From positions 1 through 33,728 of the forward strand of contig JAZQFS010000103.1 in NCBI GenBank assembly GCA_045539625.1: a stretch of 33,728 bases of DNA. The letters run 5' to 3'. Shown here piece after piece: positions 1 to 6,733 of this stretch. The position numbers and the translations under genes are program-made. Under the pieces are notes generated by a model, which worked only from the letters and a program-made list of their open reading frames with translations, was not told where the DNA came from and searched no databases. Each line of letters opens with the position of its first letter. Positions within the stretch are counted from its first letter, which is position 1. This stretch comes from UMGS1387 sp045539625 (GTDB lineage: Bacteria; Bacillota; Clostridia; Oscillospirales; CAG-382).

Positions 1-500
1 CAATCAACGCCATATGCGAAGTCTGGCATTGAAATATAACGGTCTTGTATAGCATTGTAAAGCCTATCATAGCGGTCATAGTCCCTGTTCAACAGCAATT
101 CCTGTAAGCGTTCCTTGAACTCATCCCTTATTTCAGCCTCACAACGCATAGTAAGGCGTTCTTCTCTGGATAGGCTCAATATCTTATCCATTAACTGAAT
201 ATCGTGTTGAACTCCTGTTGATGAGTAAAACTTCCTATCTGCGAGGCTGTCTATATGCTCCCTTATCCACGCCTTGCCCTCATTGGTAATGCGATACACT
301 TCCTGCCTCTTGCCGTCTGACAAGATGTGAGAACACTTTTCAAGTGTTTTATCAAGCACGAAGTTTTTGAGGCGGTTAGCCGATATAAACTGCGTTGCTT
401 GTGATTTTGTACAGACCCCACTACATCGTAAGGCATTGATGAACTCAATGTCCTTGTGATTGATAGTCTGTACATAATGAGATTTTCGCAAGAAAATCAC
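1..500 (-). CDS. Winged-helix mobile-element protein, Replic_Relax-like (partial, C-terminus off window)
   Basis: An open frame with no stop runs from a GTG at 500 to the left edge, about 166 codons. Reading from the GTG it begins VIFLRKSHYVQTINHKDI. An AGGAG lies 8 nt upstream of the GTG. The N-terminal half looks like a winged helix (a helix-rich segment, then GKRQEVYRITNEGKAWI, which resembles a wHTH wing and recognition region). A conserved-looking His (VQHDIQL) follows and then a PDFAYGV motif near the edge. This order, wHTH, then H-x-x-x-L, then PD, resembles replication-relaxation family proteins found on Firmicutes integrative elements. That assignment is by pattern only. An ATG-started 70-aa frame inside it is a shadow. 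It is divergent from the methyltransferase at 779, with a strongly palindromic region between them. Confidence 0.55.
   Translation of the reverse strand, partial: MIFLRKSHYVQTINHKDIEFINALRCSGVCTKSQATQFISANRLKNFVLDKTLEKCSHILSDGKRQEVYRITNEGKAWIREHIDSLADRKFYSSTGVQHDIQLMDKILSLSREERLTMRCEAEIRDEFKERLQELLLNRDYDRYDRLYNAIQDRYISMPDFAYGVD
481..498. repeat. Perfect 18-bp palindrome at the start of the partial gene
   Basis: GATTTTC-GCAA-GAAAATC is a perfect 7-bp stem with a 4-nt loop. It overlaps the first codons of the minus-strand gene starting at 500. In its mRNA the hairpin would sit just after the start codon, where it could limit translation. Confidence 0.5.
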
Positions 501-512
501 CCCCTACGCTCC

Positions 513-631
513 TGCGAGACCGAACGGAGCAAAGAGAGAAAGAAACATTCACAAGGGGAATGTGGTAGCCTCAGGCTATCTTTCCTCTCGGTGTAGCACT
601 TTTTGTGCTACTTGCGAAGTGAGGTCTCGCA
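513..631. repeat. Nested palindrome cluster (candidate oriT, single-strand origin or structured leader)
   Basis: An outer stem TGCGAGACC (513-521) pairs with GGTCTCGCA (623-631). Inside it, GAGAGAAAGA (534-543) pairs with TCTTTCCTCTC (579-589, one bulge). That stem encloses two perfect hairpins: ACATTC/GAATGT (545-550/558-563) and TAGCC/GGCTA (566-570/574-578). A third hairpin, GTAGCAC-TTTTT-GTGCTAC (593-611), lies between. The whole forms a multibranch fold in either strand. It lies in the divergent intergenic region of a mobile element, so an origin of transfer, an origin of replication or a leader RNA are all possible. Confidence 0.6.
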
Positions 632-778
632 CAATAAAATTACATTTTCTTTATATTATTTTACTGTTCCTACAAGCGTTTTATAACTTTTCAGCCGACA
701 AATAATGACATTTTTTGAGGTTGGATAGCAATATGCGATTTTTCGTTATAGATAAATAAAGCAAAGGAGTTTTTAACT

Positions 779-1453
779 ATGGAAATAAATAAAAAGTATC
801 TGCCGAACTTCCGTAACAAAGCAGACGGTTTAAGTTTAATGGCAACACTACCAGATAAATCTATTAAGACAGCGTTCTTTGACCCACAGTATCGTGGATT
901 GTTAGACAAACTCTCCTACGGCAACGAGGGAGTAAATAGAGCAAAGGCAAGGTGTAATCTGCCTCAAATGAACGAAACGACTATTAAAAGGTTTATAAAA
1001 GAAATTGATAGAGTGCTATTACCAAGCGGTCATCTGTTTTTATGGGTGGATAAGTTCCACTTGTGTCAAGGCATTCTACAATGGGTACAAGATACAAACT
1101 TGAATCTGGTCGATATGGTTGTTTGGGACAAGGGTAAAATCGGTATGGGATTCCGAACCAGAAGAAAATCAGAATACCTCATAGTTTGCCAGAAAAGTCC
1201 TATTAGAGCAAAAGGCAAATGGACTATTCATAATATCCCAGATGTGTGGGAAGAAAAGACCCCGAAACTTCACCCTCATTCAAAGCCTCTGGAATTACAA
1301 AAAGTGCTAATTGAAGCAACTACCCAAGAGGGAGATTGGGTTCTTGACCCTGCTTCTGGTGGCTACTCGGTTCTTACTGCTTGTCAAAAACTGAAACGTA
1401 ATTTTATAGGTTGCGATATTAAGTTTGGCGAAGAATCTAAAAATGTAGCATAA
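779..1453 (+). CDS. Orphan DNA methyltransferase, beta-class N4/N6 type
   Basis: 224 aa, probably transferring a methyl group from S-adenosylmethionine to an exocyclic amine of DNA. Catalytic motif IV is DPQY (35-38), a DPPY variant, and the SAM-binding motif I (LDPASGG, 189-195) comes after it. This IV-before-I order is the beta-class arrangement. PHSKPLELQ (166-174) is the usual motif-X-like approach to motif I. The start is set by AAAGGAG about 10 nt upstream of ATG. No restriction endonuclease is visible next to it. With ArdA directly downstream, a role in protecting the element from host restriction during transfer is a reasonable inference. The recognition sequence cannot be predicted. 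Confidence 0.8.
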   Translation: MEINKKYLPNFRNKADGLSLMATLPDKSIKTAFFDPQYRGLLDKLSYGNEGVNRAKARCNLPQMNETTIKRFIKEIDRVLLPSGHLFLWVDKFHLCQGILQWVQDTNLNLVDMVVWDKGKIGMGFRTRRKSEYLIVCQKSPIRAKGKWTIHNIPDVWEEKTPKLHPHSKPLELQKVLIEATTQEGDWVLDPASGGYSVLTACQKLKRNFIGCDIKFGEESKNVA

Positions 1454-1542
1454 TTTACACCGATATTCTTTTATATTCGACTTCTCTCGACAGTATAATC
1501 TAATATCCAAAAATACAGATATTATGAGAGGAGTAAATGGAT

Positions 1543-2073
1543 ATGAGTATGGAGATTTTTCTTACCAACCTTGGAAAGTATGTTGAGGGGTGTCTTGTGG
1601 GACAATGGGTGAAACTCCCTGTGCCAGAGGACAAGCTCGAAAGCGTACTGAAACAAATCGGTATCAATGACGAGTACGAGGAGTATTTTATCACCGACTA
1701 CGAAACATCGTTTTGTGGTCTGCGTGACGTACTTGGAGAGTACGAAAGCATTGAAACGCTGAACGAACTGGCAGAAATGCTTGAATCCTTGTCAAGTGAT
1801 GATGAGGACAAGTTAGGTGCTGTTCTGGAAGTGGAGAGTTGCAGAAACATAACGGACATCAAGGGACTTGTAGAAAGTCTTGACGAGTTCGACCTAATCA
1901 CCGACATAGACGATGACGATGATTTAGGGCGATACTTGATTGATGATTGTGGTGTCCTCTCTGTCCCAGAGCATTTGCAGAACTACATAGACTATGAAGC
2001 CTATGGCAGAGATGTGAGGCTCGAACAGAACATTACCTACACTTCATACGGTTGTCTTTTTGACAACCGATAA
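1543..2073 (+). CDS. ardA: ArdA-type antirestriction protein
   Basis: About 176 aa and very acidic (for example the DIDDDDDL run), as expected for ArdA proteins, which mimic bent B-form DNA and block type I restriction enzymes. Recognisable family features are the N-terminal IFLTNLGKYVEG with a following GQWVKLP, then EEYFITDYE and the LGEYESIETLNELAE segment. Three in-frame ATGs lie at 1537, 1543 and 1549. AGGAG (1529-1533) is only 3 nt from the first and 9 nt from the second, so 1543 is preferred. It sits between the methyltransferase and the excisionase/integrase pair, a normal place for an antirestriction gene on a conjugative or mobilizable element. Confidence 0.85.
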   Translation: MSMEIFLTNLGKYVEGCLVGQWVKLPVPEDKLESVLKQIGINDEYEEYFITDYETSFCGLRDVLGEYESIETLNELAEMLESLSSDDEDKLGAVLEVESCRNITDIKGLVESLDEFDLITDIDDDDDLGRYLIDDCGVLSVPEHLQNYIDYEAYGRDVRLEQNITYTSYGCLFDNR

Positions 2074-2091
2074 AAAAAACTTTTGCAAAAG
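2049..2091. repeat. Two hairpins at the end of ardA
   Basis: CGGTTGTC-TTTTT-GACAACCG (2049-2056/2062-2069) ends just before the ardA stop codon. It is followed by an A-run and a perfect palindrome CTTTTGCAAAAG (2080-2091). No clean U-tract follows the first stem on the plus strand, so it is not a classical terminator. An mRNA-stability or attenuation role is possible. Confidence 0.4.
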
Positions 2092-2204
2092 GTCTTTTAG
2101 AAGAACCAGAGCAATAGAAGAAAAAACGATAATGTGTTATCGTATATGTGTAAGACAAAAAACAAGTGTCATAAAACGAAAATTAACAAAGGAGGATATA
2201 AATT

Positions 2205-2453
2205 ATGACAACAACTACTTTTACTGATAATAGAACTACTACCAATACACAGGAAACCACTACGGTCATTTCTTCAAATGATGCGTTTATCTTCGCAAGA
2301 GAGGTCAGCGAAAGGCTTTCTATTTCCAGAGCCTACGGCTACCGAATTGTCAAGAAGTTAAACGAAGAACTCAAAGAACAGGGTTATTTGACTATTGACG
2401 GTCGTACAAGCAGAAGATATTTCGATGAGAAATTCTACTTGAAGATGTGGTAA
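2205..2453 (+). CDS. xis: Excisionase-like helix-turn-helix protein
   Basis: 82 aa. After a Thr/Asn-rich, probably disordered first 25 residues, the segment from about 29 to 75 (AREVSERLSISRAYGYRIVK, then LTIDGRTSRRYF) reads as a small HTH/winged domain of the excisionase type. Such proteins bind next to the attachment site and steer the integrase toward excision. AAAGGAGG precedes ATG at a good distance. It lies 21 nt upstream of the integrase gene, so co-transcription is likely, as in many xis-int modules of Tn916-like elements. The role is inferred from size, fold pattern and position. Confidence 0.75.
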   Translation: MTTTTFTDNRTTTNTQETTTVISSNDAFIFAREVSERLSISRAYGYRIVKKLNEELKEQGYLTIDGRTSRRYFDEKFYLKMW

Positions 2454-2474
2454 TTATAGAAAGGTTGGTTAATT

Positions 2475-3632
2475 ATGAGTAATTTCAAGAGTACAGTTAA
2501 TAAGTATGGCGATAACAAGTATCGTGTAGATTTCAGTTACATTTCCCCAGACGGAAAGAGACACCGCACCTGTAAAAGAGGTTTTGCTCGTCAAAAAGAT
2601 GCGGTTCTCTGGCAGAGAGAGGAAATGCCAAAGGTAATTAAGCAGTTAGAACAAGTCGAGATTTTAGACGAAAACTTGACTATGGGCGAACTCATTTCGG
2701 AGTATATGGAATATTCATCTGCTCGTAGGCGTGTTACCACTTGTGGAACAAAGGGACATATTGTAGATAAGAAGATACTCCCTTATTTCAGGGACAAGCG
2801 TGTATTCAAGGTTACGCCTTGGGAAATTGAGAAGTGGCAAAACGAACTTCTCAAATCCACTACCTCTACTGGTGAAAAGTATTCCGATACCTATATTCGT
2901 ACTATTCGTAGTCAATTAACTGCTATTTTCAACTATGCTGTGCGTTTGCATAATCTTCCCTCAAATCCTATGGATAAGGTGGAAATGATAGGCAAAAAGC
3001 GTTCCAATAAGGAAAGACCGTTCTGGACTGCTGAACAATACAAACTTTTTAGAGACCAGATTGCAGACAAGCCTATGTATTATTACGCATTTGAGGTGCT
3101 TTTTTGGTGCGGATTGAGACTTGGGGAAATGTTAGCCATAACCCCCAACTCATTGGATTTCGAGAACCAAACTCTAAAAGTCCATAAATCACTCCAGCGT
3201 ATCGGTGGAGAAGATGTTTATACACCGCCTAAAACTGATAGCAGTTATAGAACTGTTCATCTTCCTAAATACTTGGCTGACGAATTAAAGGAATATATCG
3301 ACAGCCTGTATAAAGTAGGAAATGATGAACGTATCTTCCCACTTTCTAAATCTGGCTTACACCACGTTTTAGAAACTGGATGTAAAGAGTGCGGTCTTGA
3401 TAAAATCCCTGTTCATTCGCTTCGCCACAGCCATATTTCTATGCTCTCAAATATGAATGTTCCATATATCTCTATCCAAGAGAGAGTCGGTCATTCTAAA
3501 AGGAGCATAACCGACATTTATTCCCACGTCTATGAAAGTAGCGGTAAAGAAGTAGCAGAAATGCTTAATAAGATTATGGAGGAAATGGCAGATGTCAGCG
3601 AAGAATCTGGACAGCAAACAACGGTGGCGTAG
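2475..3632 (+). CDS. int: Tyrosine recombinase/integrase of the mobile element
   Basis: 385 aa with three expected parts: an N-terminal arm-site binding domain (about 1-60), a SAM-like core-binding domain (about 65-170) and a C-terminal catalytic domain. Visible catalytic residues are R215 (CGLRLGE), a Lys near 253 (PPKTDS), H314 and R317 (HSLRH), H340 (VGH) and nucleophile Y349 (DIYSH). The set is complete, so the enzyme should be active. The Tn916-like layout with xis upstream, and the placement of the gene beside the 3' end of guaA, indicate that this end of the element carries its attachment site. The 3' end overlaps the next small gene by 41 nt. Confidence 0.93.
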   Translation: MSNFKSTVNKYGDNKYRVDFSYISPDGKRHRTCKRGFARQKDAVLWQREEMPKVIKQLEQVEILDENLTMGELISEYMEYSSARRRVTTCGTKGHIVDKKILPYFRDKRVFKVTPWEIEKWQNELLKSTTSTGEKYSDTYIRTIRSQLTAIFNYAVRLHNLPSNPMDKVEMIGKKRSNKERPFWTAEQYKLFRDQIADKPMYYYAFEVLFWCGLRLGEMLAITPNSLDFENQTLKVHKSLQRIGGEDVYTPPKTDSSYRTVHLPKYLADELKEYIDSLYKVGNDERIFPLSKSGLHHVLETGCKECGLDKIPVHSLRHSHISMLSNMNVPYISIQERVGHSKRSITDIYSHVYESSGKEVAEMLNKIMEEMADVSEESGQQTTVA

Positions 3633-3906
3633 TTTAAGCGTTGGTTTTAGAGTATCACCGCAAGAGGCATACCATATTGATATGTTGGTAAAGACTTCTG
3701 GACTTACAAAGCAGGAGTACATAATCAAACGCTTGATGTGTGAGGACATCACTATTCACCCTAATAGTCGTATTCTAAAAATCCTCTGTCAGTATCTAAC
3801 GGAACTGACAGAGGAACTGAAAAGAATTGAACATATAGGTCAGGAAGATGATGTACTCGAAAACATTACATATTTGGTTGAACTGATTGCGAAGATAAAA
3901 GACTAA
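3592..3906 (+). CDS. Small MobC/ribbon-helix-helix-like protein
   Basis: 104 aa. RWRSLSVGFRVSPQEAYHID followed by TSGLTKQEYIIKRLM is the pattern of an RHH DNA-binding N-terminus as in MobC relaxosome accessory proteins. The C-terminal 50 residues look like a helical tail. It begins inside the integrase gene in another frame (41-nt overlap), with GGAGG upstream of its ATG, which implies translational coupling. A DNA-binding accessory role in mobilization or in control of recombination is inferred. A plain CopG-like repressor is the alternative. It is followed at once by a strong terminator, so it is the last gene of the element. Confidence 0.65.
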   Translation: MSAKNLDSKQRWRSLSVGFRVSPQEAYHIDMLVKTSGLTKQEYIIKRLMCEDITIHPNSRILKILCQYLTELTEELKRIEHIGQEDDVLENITYLVELIAKIKD

Positions 3907-3920
3907 ACCTTGATACCGAT

Positions 3921-3954
3921 AAAAATGCTCTGCCATAAAAAGCAGAGCATTTTT
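3921..3954. terminator. Rho-independent terminator at the end of the mobile element
   Basis: A 13-bp perfect stem, 3921-3933 paired with 3942-3954, closes an 8-nt loop. It has A-runs on the left and T-runs on the right, so it can work in both directions. It closes the xis-int-mobC transcript and may insulate guaA transcription coming from the other side. Confidence 0.85.
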
Positions 3955-3971
3955 GTTTAATATCAAGTTAT

Positions 3972-4085
3972 ATCACCAAAAACGAAGTGTTGTCAAAGTG
4001 TTGTCAAAACACCTTTCACATCACCGAAAACCCTGTAAAATAAGGCTTTTCCGAGGGTTTTGTATTATTCCCACTCAATAGTTCC
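3972..4085. other. Candidate integrase arm sites and attachment site at the guaA 3' end
   Basis: Between the terminator and guaA lie a head-to-tail pair GTGTTGTCAAA (3987-3997, 3998-4008) and a second pair ATCACCAAAAAC / ATCACCGAAAAC (3972-3983, 4020-4031). An inverted repeat AAACCCT...AGGGTTT follows just outside the guaA stop codon. Repeated arm sites next to a core are typical for lambda/Tn916-type integrases. The 3' end of guaA is a known integration target for such elements. The core is probably within the last codons of guaA (about 4065-4085). The other att copy would be beyond the left edge. Confidence 0.55.
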
Positions 4086-5066
4086 CGTAGGCTTGGGAGT
4101 CAGATCATACAGCACACGGTTAATACCCTCAACCTCGCTTGTAATTCTGCTTGTAACCTTGTGAAGCACCGCATATGGGATTTCTTCAATGGTAGCACTC
4201 ATTGCGTCCTTGGTGTTGACAGCACGGATAATTGCAGGCCAGCCTTCGTAACGGCTTTCGTCCTTTACGCCAACCGACTTGATGTCGGGAACTATAACAA
4301 AATACTGCCATACCTTCTCGGCAAGACCGTTGTTGGCAAACTCTTCTCTGAGAATGGCGTCCGCCTCTCTGAGTGCTGCAAGTCTGTCACGTGTGATTGC
4401 ACCAAGGCATCTTACGCCAAGACCTGGACCCGGGAACGGCTGACGGTATACCATGGCGTGAGGAAGACCGAGAGCTTCACCGACAACTCTTACTTCGTCC
4501 TTGAAAAGAAGCTTTATTGGTTCTACAAGCTCAAACTTTAAATCTTCGGGAAGACCGCCCACGTTGTGGTGACTCTTAACCGCCTTCTTGCCTTCAGCCT
4601 GCTTTACACTTTCCAAAATATCGGGGTAAATTGTACCCTGTGCAAGGTAGGTAATGTCATCAAGCTTTCTCGCTTCGTCAGCAAATACATTTATAAATTC
4701 ACCGCCGATTATTTTTCTCTTCTTTTCGGGATCTGATACACCTGCAAGAAGGTCGAGAAAACGGTCTGTTGCATCAACATATATAAGGTTTGCATCCAGC
4801 TCGTCCTTAAACAGCTTGATTACATTTTCAGATTCGTCTTTTCTCATAAGACCGTGGTTTACGTGAACGCATACGAGCTGCTTTCCTATCGCCTTGATAA
4901 GAAGTGCCGCAACCACAGAGCTGTCTACGCCGCCCGACAGAGCAAGCAACACCTTTTTGTCGCCAACCTGCTGTCTTACAAGCGCAACCTGCTCTTCAAT
5001 AAACTTGTTGGCAAGAGCTGCTGTTGTGATTCTTTCCATTGTTTCGGGTCTTACATTTGAACTCAT
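4065..5066 (-). CDS. guaA: GMP synthase, ATP-pyrophosphatase (synthetase) subunit only
   Basis: 333 aa, XMP to GMP amination in purine synthesis. The PP-loop SGGVDSS lies near residue 44, followed by HVNHGLMRKDE, SHHNVGGLPEDL and RQPFPGPGLGVRCLG, then the dimerization domain ending in TPKPTGTIEWE. Typical bacterial GuaA is about 510 aa because it starts with a class I glutaminase domain. That domain is absent here, and the start is well supported by AGGAGG before ATG. So this is the two-subunit (GuaAb-like) form, using either a separate glutaminase gene elsewhere or free ammonia. It lies 29 nt downstream of cysK, probably one transcript. Its 3' end appears to be the att site of the neighbouring element, with the reading frame intact. 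Confidence 0.92.
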   Translation of the reverse strand: MSSNVRPETMERITTAALANKFIEEQVALVRQQVGDKKVLLALSGGVDSSVVAALLIKAIGKQLVCVHVNHGLMRKDESENVIKLFKDELDANLIYVDATDRFLDLLAGVSDPEKKRKIIGGEFINVFADEARKLDDITYLAQGTIYPDILESVKQAEGKKAVKSHHNVGGLPEDLKFELVEPIKLLFKDEVRVVGEALGLPHAMVYRQPFPGPGLGVRCLGAITRDRLAALREADAILREEFANNGLAEKVWQYFVIVPDIKSVGVKDESRYEGWPAIIRAVNTKDAMSATIEEIPYAVLHKVTSRITSEVEGINRVLYDLTPKPTGTIEWE

Positions 5067-5095
5067 AAAAAATCCTCCTGTGATTTTTCTTAAAT

Positions 5096-6025
5096 TTATT
5101 CAAAAAGCGGTGTTGAGAAGTATCTTTCTGCTGTGTCGGGAAGTACTGTTACTACCGTCTTTCCTTTACCTAATTTTTTCGCAAGCTGTATTGCCGCCGC
5201 AACATTTGTGCCGCTGGAAATGCCGCACATAATGCCCTCCTTGGAGGCAAGCTCTTTTGCTGTCTTTATCGCTTCATCGTCCTTGACAATGCAGATGCCG
5301 TCATATATTTTTTGATTGAGAATTGCAGGAATTATGCCGTCGCCGATTCCCATCTGAATGTGCGTACCGATTGAACCGCCCGAAAGAATTGCGGCGTGCT
5401 CTGGCTCAACTGCCCATATTTCCATATTGGGATTCTTTGCCTTGAGTGCTTCGCCGATGCCCGTAATCGTTCCGCCCGTTCCGATGCCCGAACAGAAGCC
5501 GTGTATTTCGTGTCCCACCTGCTCAAGAATCTCGACACCCGTTCTTTCACGCTGAATGGCACTGTTTGCGGGGTTTTCAAACTGCTGGGGAACAAATACA
5601 TTTTTGTCCTCTCTTTGCATTCTGAGTGCCGTTTCAAGACATTCCTCTATGCAGGCTCCGATGTTGCCGTCATCGTGAATAAGTATAACCTCAGCGCCGT
5701 AATGATTGACAAGCTTTCTTCTTTCTTCGCTTACGGAATCAGGCATAATTATCTTTGTTCTGTAGCCTTTAACAGCTCCCACAAGAGCAAGACCGATGCC
5801 CTGATTTCCGCTGGTTGGCTCAACAATTACCGTTTTTTCGGGACTGATAAGACCTTTGCGTTCGGCATCTTCAATCATATTGAGTGCCGTCCTTGTCTTG
5901 ATGGAGCCGCCCACATTAAGTCCCTCGAACTTTACAAGTATTTCAGCACCGTCAACGGGTGCAATTTTATTAAGACGAATTATGGGTGTGTTTCCCATAA
6001 ATTCCAGAATATTGTTACAAATCAT
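5096..6025 (-). CDS. cysK: Cysteine synthase (O-acetylserine sulfhydrylase), PLP-dependent
   Basis: 309 aa, making cysteine from O-acetylserine and sulfide in the cytoplasm. The PLP lysine is K43 in GGSIKTR, after the usual N-terminal GNTPIIRLNK. The phosphate-binding loop GIGTGGTITG and the C-terminal VLPDTAERYFST are clear. The substrate loop reads PTSGNQGIGLA, where the common form is SGNTG. This Thr-to-Gln change may alter substrate preference. The start is ATG 6025 with GGAG just upstream. A longer frame to 6091 would begin upstream of a consensus promoter and is rejected. It is first in a two-gene unit with guaA. Confidence 0.9.
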   Translation of the reverse strand: MICNNILEFMGNTPIIRLNKIAPVDGAEILVKFEGLNVGGSIKTRTALNMIEDAERKGLISPEKTVIVEPTSGNQGIGLALVGAVKGYRTKIIMPDSVSEERRKLVNHYGAEVILIHDDGNIGACIEECLETALRMQREDKNVFVPQQFENPANSAIQRERTGVEILEQVGHEIHGFCSGIGTGGTITGIGEALKAKNPNMEIWAVEPEHAAILSGGSIGTHIQMGIGDGIIPAILNQKIYDGICIVKDDEAIKTAKELASKEGIMCGISSGTNVAAAIQLAKKLGKGKTVVTVLPDTAERYFSTPLFE

Positions 6026-6062
6026 GAGAACTCCGAACTTACAAAAAAATATTTTACGTTTT

Positions 6063-6091
6063 ATTATATACTTTTTTGTCCTGATTGTCAA
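6063..6091 (-). promoter_or_regulatory. Consensus SigA promoter for cysK-guaA
   Basis: On the minus strand TTGACA (6086-6091), a 17-nt spacer and TATAAT (6063-6068) match the housekeeping consensus at all twelve positions. The expected start of transcription is near 6056, leaving a short 5' leader before ATG 6025. No riboswitch or T-box would fit in that leader. Confidence 0.85.
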
Positions 6092-6198
6092 TTATTTTAA
6101 GCAAATTTTTTTTAAATATTGAACCGTTGACAGCCTTTGAACAATTGTATGAAAAATAATTACAAAACAGTTAATCTTTAAATATTCCACTATTTATA

Positions 6199-6313
6199 TT
6201 AACATCGTGTTAACATTGTTGCTTTACAATTCGTATTGTAAGAGAACGTCACCTGTACATTTTGTACGGCTGTTCTGACCGAAAAAGAATATATTTTTGC
6301 CGTCGGCGGCAAA
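6199..6313 (+). promoter_or_regulatory. Four consecutive inverted repeats upstream of the zinc-ribbon lipoprotein gene
   Basis: Perfect inverted repeats follow one another: TTAACA-TCG-TGTTAA (6199-6213), TTACAAT-TCGT-ATTGTAA (6224-6241), GTACA-TTT-TGTAC (6255-6267) and TTTGCCG-TCGG-CGGCAAA (6296-6313). A TACAAT at 6225-6230 could serve as a -10 box. If so, the first two repeats would be operators and the last two leader hairpins. None is a standard Zur box. A metal-responsive regulator is a guess from the genes downstream. Confidence 0.45.
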
Positions 6314-6345
6314 GTATAAATAAATATTTTTAAGGAGAAAAGAAA

Positions 6346-6546
6346 ATGAAAAAAATGTTAATTGTTGCAGCTGCTGTTGCGGTTCTCGTTCTTTCAAGCT
6401 GTGCAAACGTTGTTGAATGTGCAACCTGCGGCGAAAAGAAGCCCGGCAAGACACAGGAAATTATGGGCGTTGAGGTTTCCATCTGCAACGACTGTATCAA
6501 GGCTGCTGAAGAAGCAATGGATGTTTTCGGCGGACTTCTCGGTTAA
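6346..6546 (+). CDS. Small zinc-ribbon lipoprotein
   Basis: 66 aa. A short signal peptide (MKKMLIVAAAVAVLVLSSC) ends in the lipobox LSSC, with lipidation expected on C19. The mature part of only about 48 residues contains CATCGEKK and ICNDCIKAAEE, two CxxC knuckles spaced as in a zinc ribbon. The product is therefore a membrane-anchored, outward-facing metal-binding mini-domain. AAGGAG precedes the ATG and a terminator follows, so it is a one-gene transcript. Its position just before two COG0523-type genes suggests a job in zinc capture or sensing. This is inference, since no function is known for this gene. Confidence 0.75.
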   Translation: MKKMLIVAAAVAVLVLSSCANVVECATCGEKKPGKTQEIMGVEVSICNDCIKAAEEAMDVFGGLLG

Positions 6547-6564
6547 TAACCCATACATACTGCG

Positions 6565-6594
6565 AGGCTGTTTCCTTTTCGGAGCAGCCTTTTT
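6565..6594 (+). terminator. Rho-independent terminator after the small lipoprotein gene
   Basis: AGGCTG (6565-6570) pairs with CAGCCT (6585-6590) over a loop that can add a few pairs, followed directly by a T-run to 6594. It separates the lipoprotein transcript from the GTPase gene downstream. Confidence 0.75.
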
Positions 6595-6638
6595 CTTTGT
6601 CATTTTTAAGGATAATTTTATGTATCTTTACCTTGTAT

Positions 6639-6667
6639 TTTCCGAAAAGACATATTTTAGGTATAAA
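6639..6667 (+). promoter_or_regulatory. Possible promoter of the His-rich GTPase operon
   Basis: TTTCCG (6639-6644), 17 nt, TATAAA (6662-6667). The -35 box is weak. A small hairpin ATGCC-CTGTGC-GGCAT (6685-6700) would lie in the leader. A promoter is expected here because a terminator stands at 6565-6594. Confidence 0.35.
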
Positions 6668-6733
6668 ATGATATAAGAATATTTATGCCCTGTGCGGCAT
6701 TTACATATTATAACAACGAAAGGAAAGATAAAA

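Noticed and set aside
263..475. 70-codon minus-strand ATG frame
   Set aside because: It is a shadow. The neighbouring frame is open over the whole 1-500 segment with a GTG start, a good ribosome site and domain-like sequence.
5396..6100. 234-codon plus-strand frame opposite cysK
   Set aside because: It lies fully antisense to a well-matched cysteine synthase, has no family resemblance and lacks a ribosome site.
6224..6241. Zur or Fur-family box
   Set aside because: The dyad is 7-4-7, whereas standard boxes are 7-1-7 or 9-1-9. The sequence does not match the consensus I know, so only an unnamed inverted repeat is reported.
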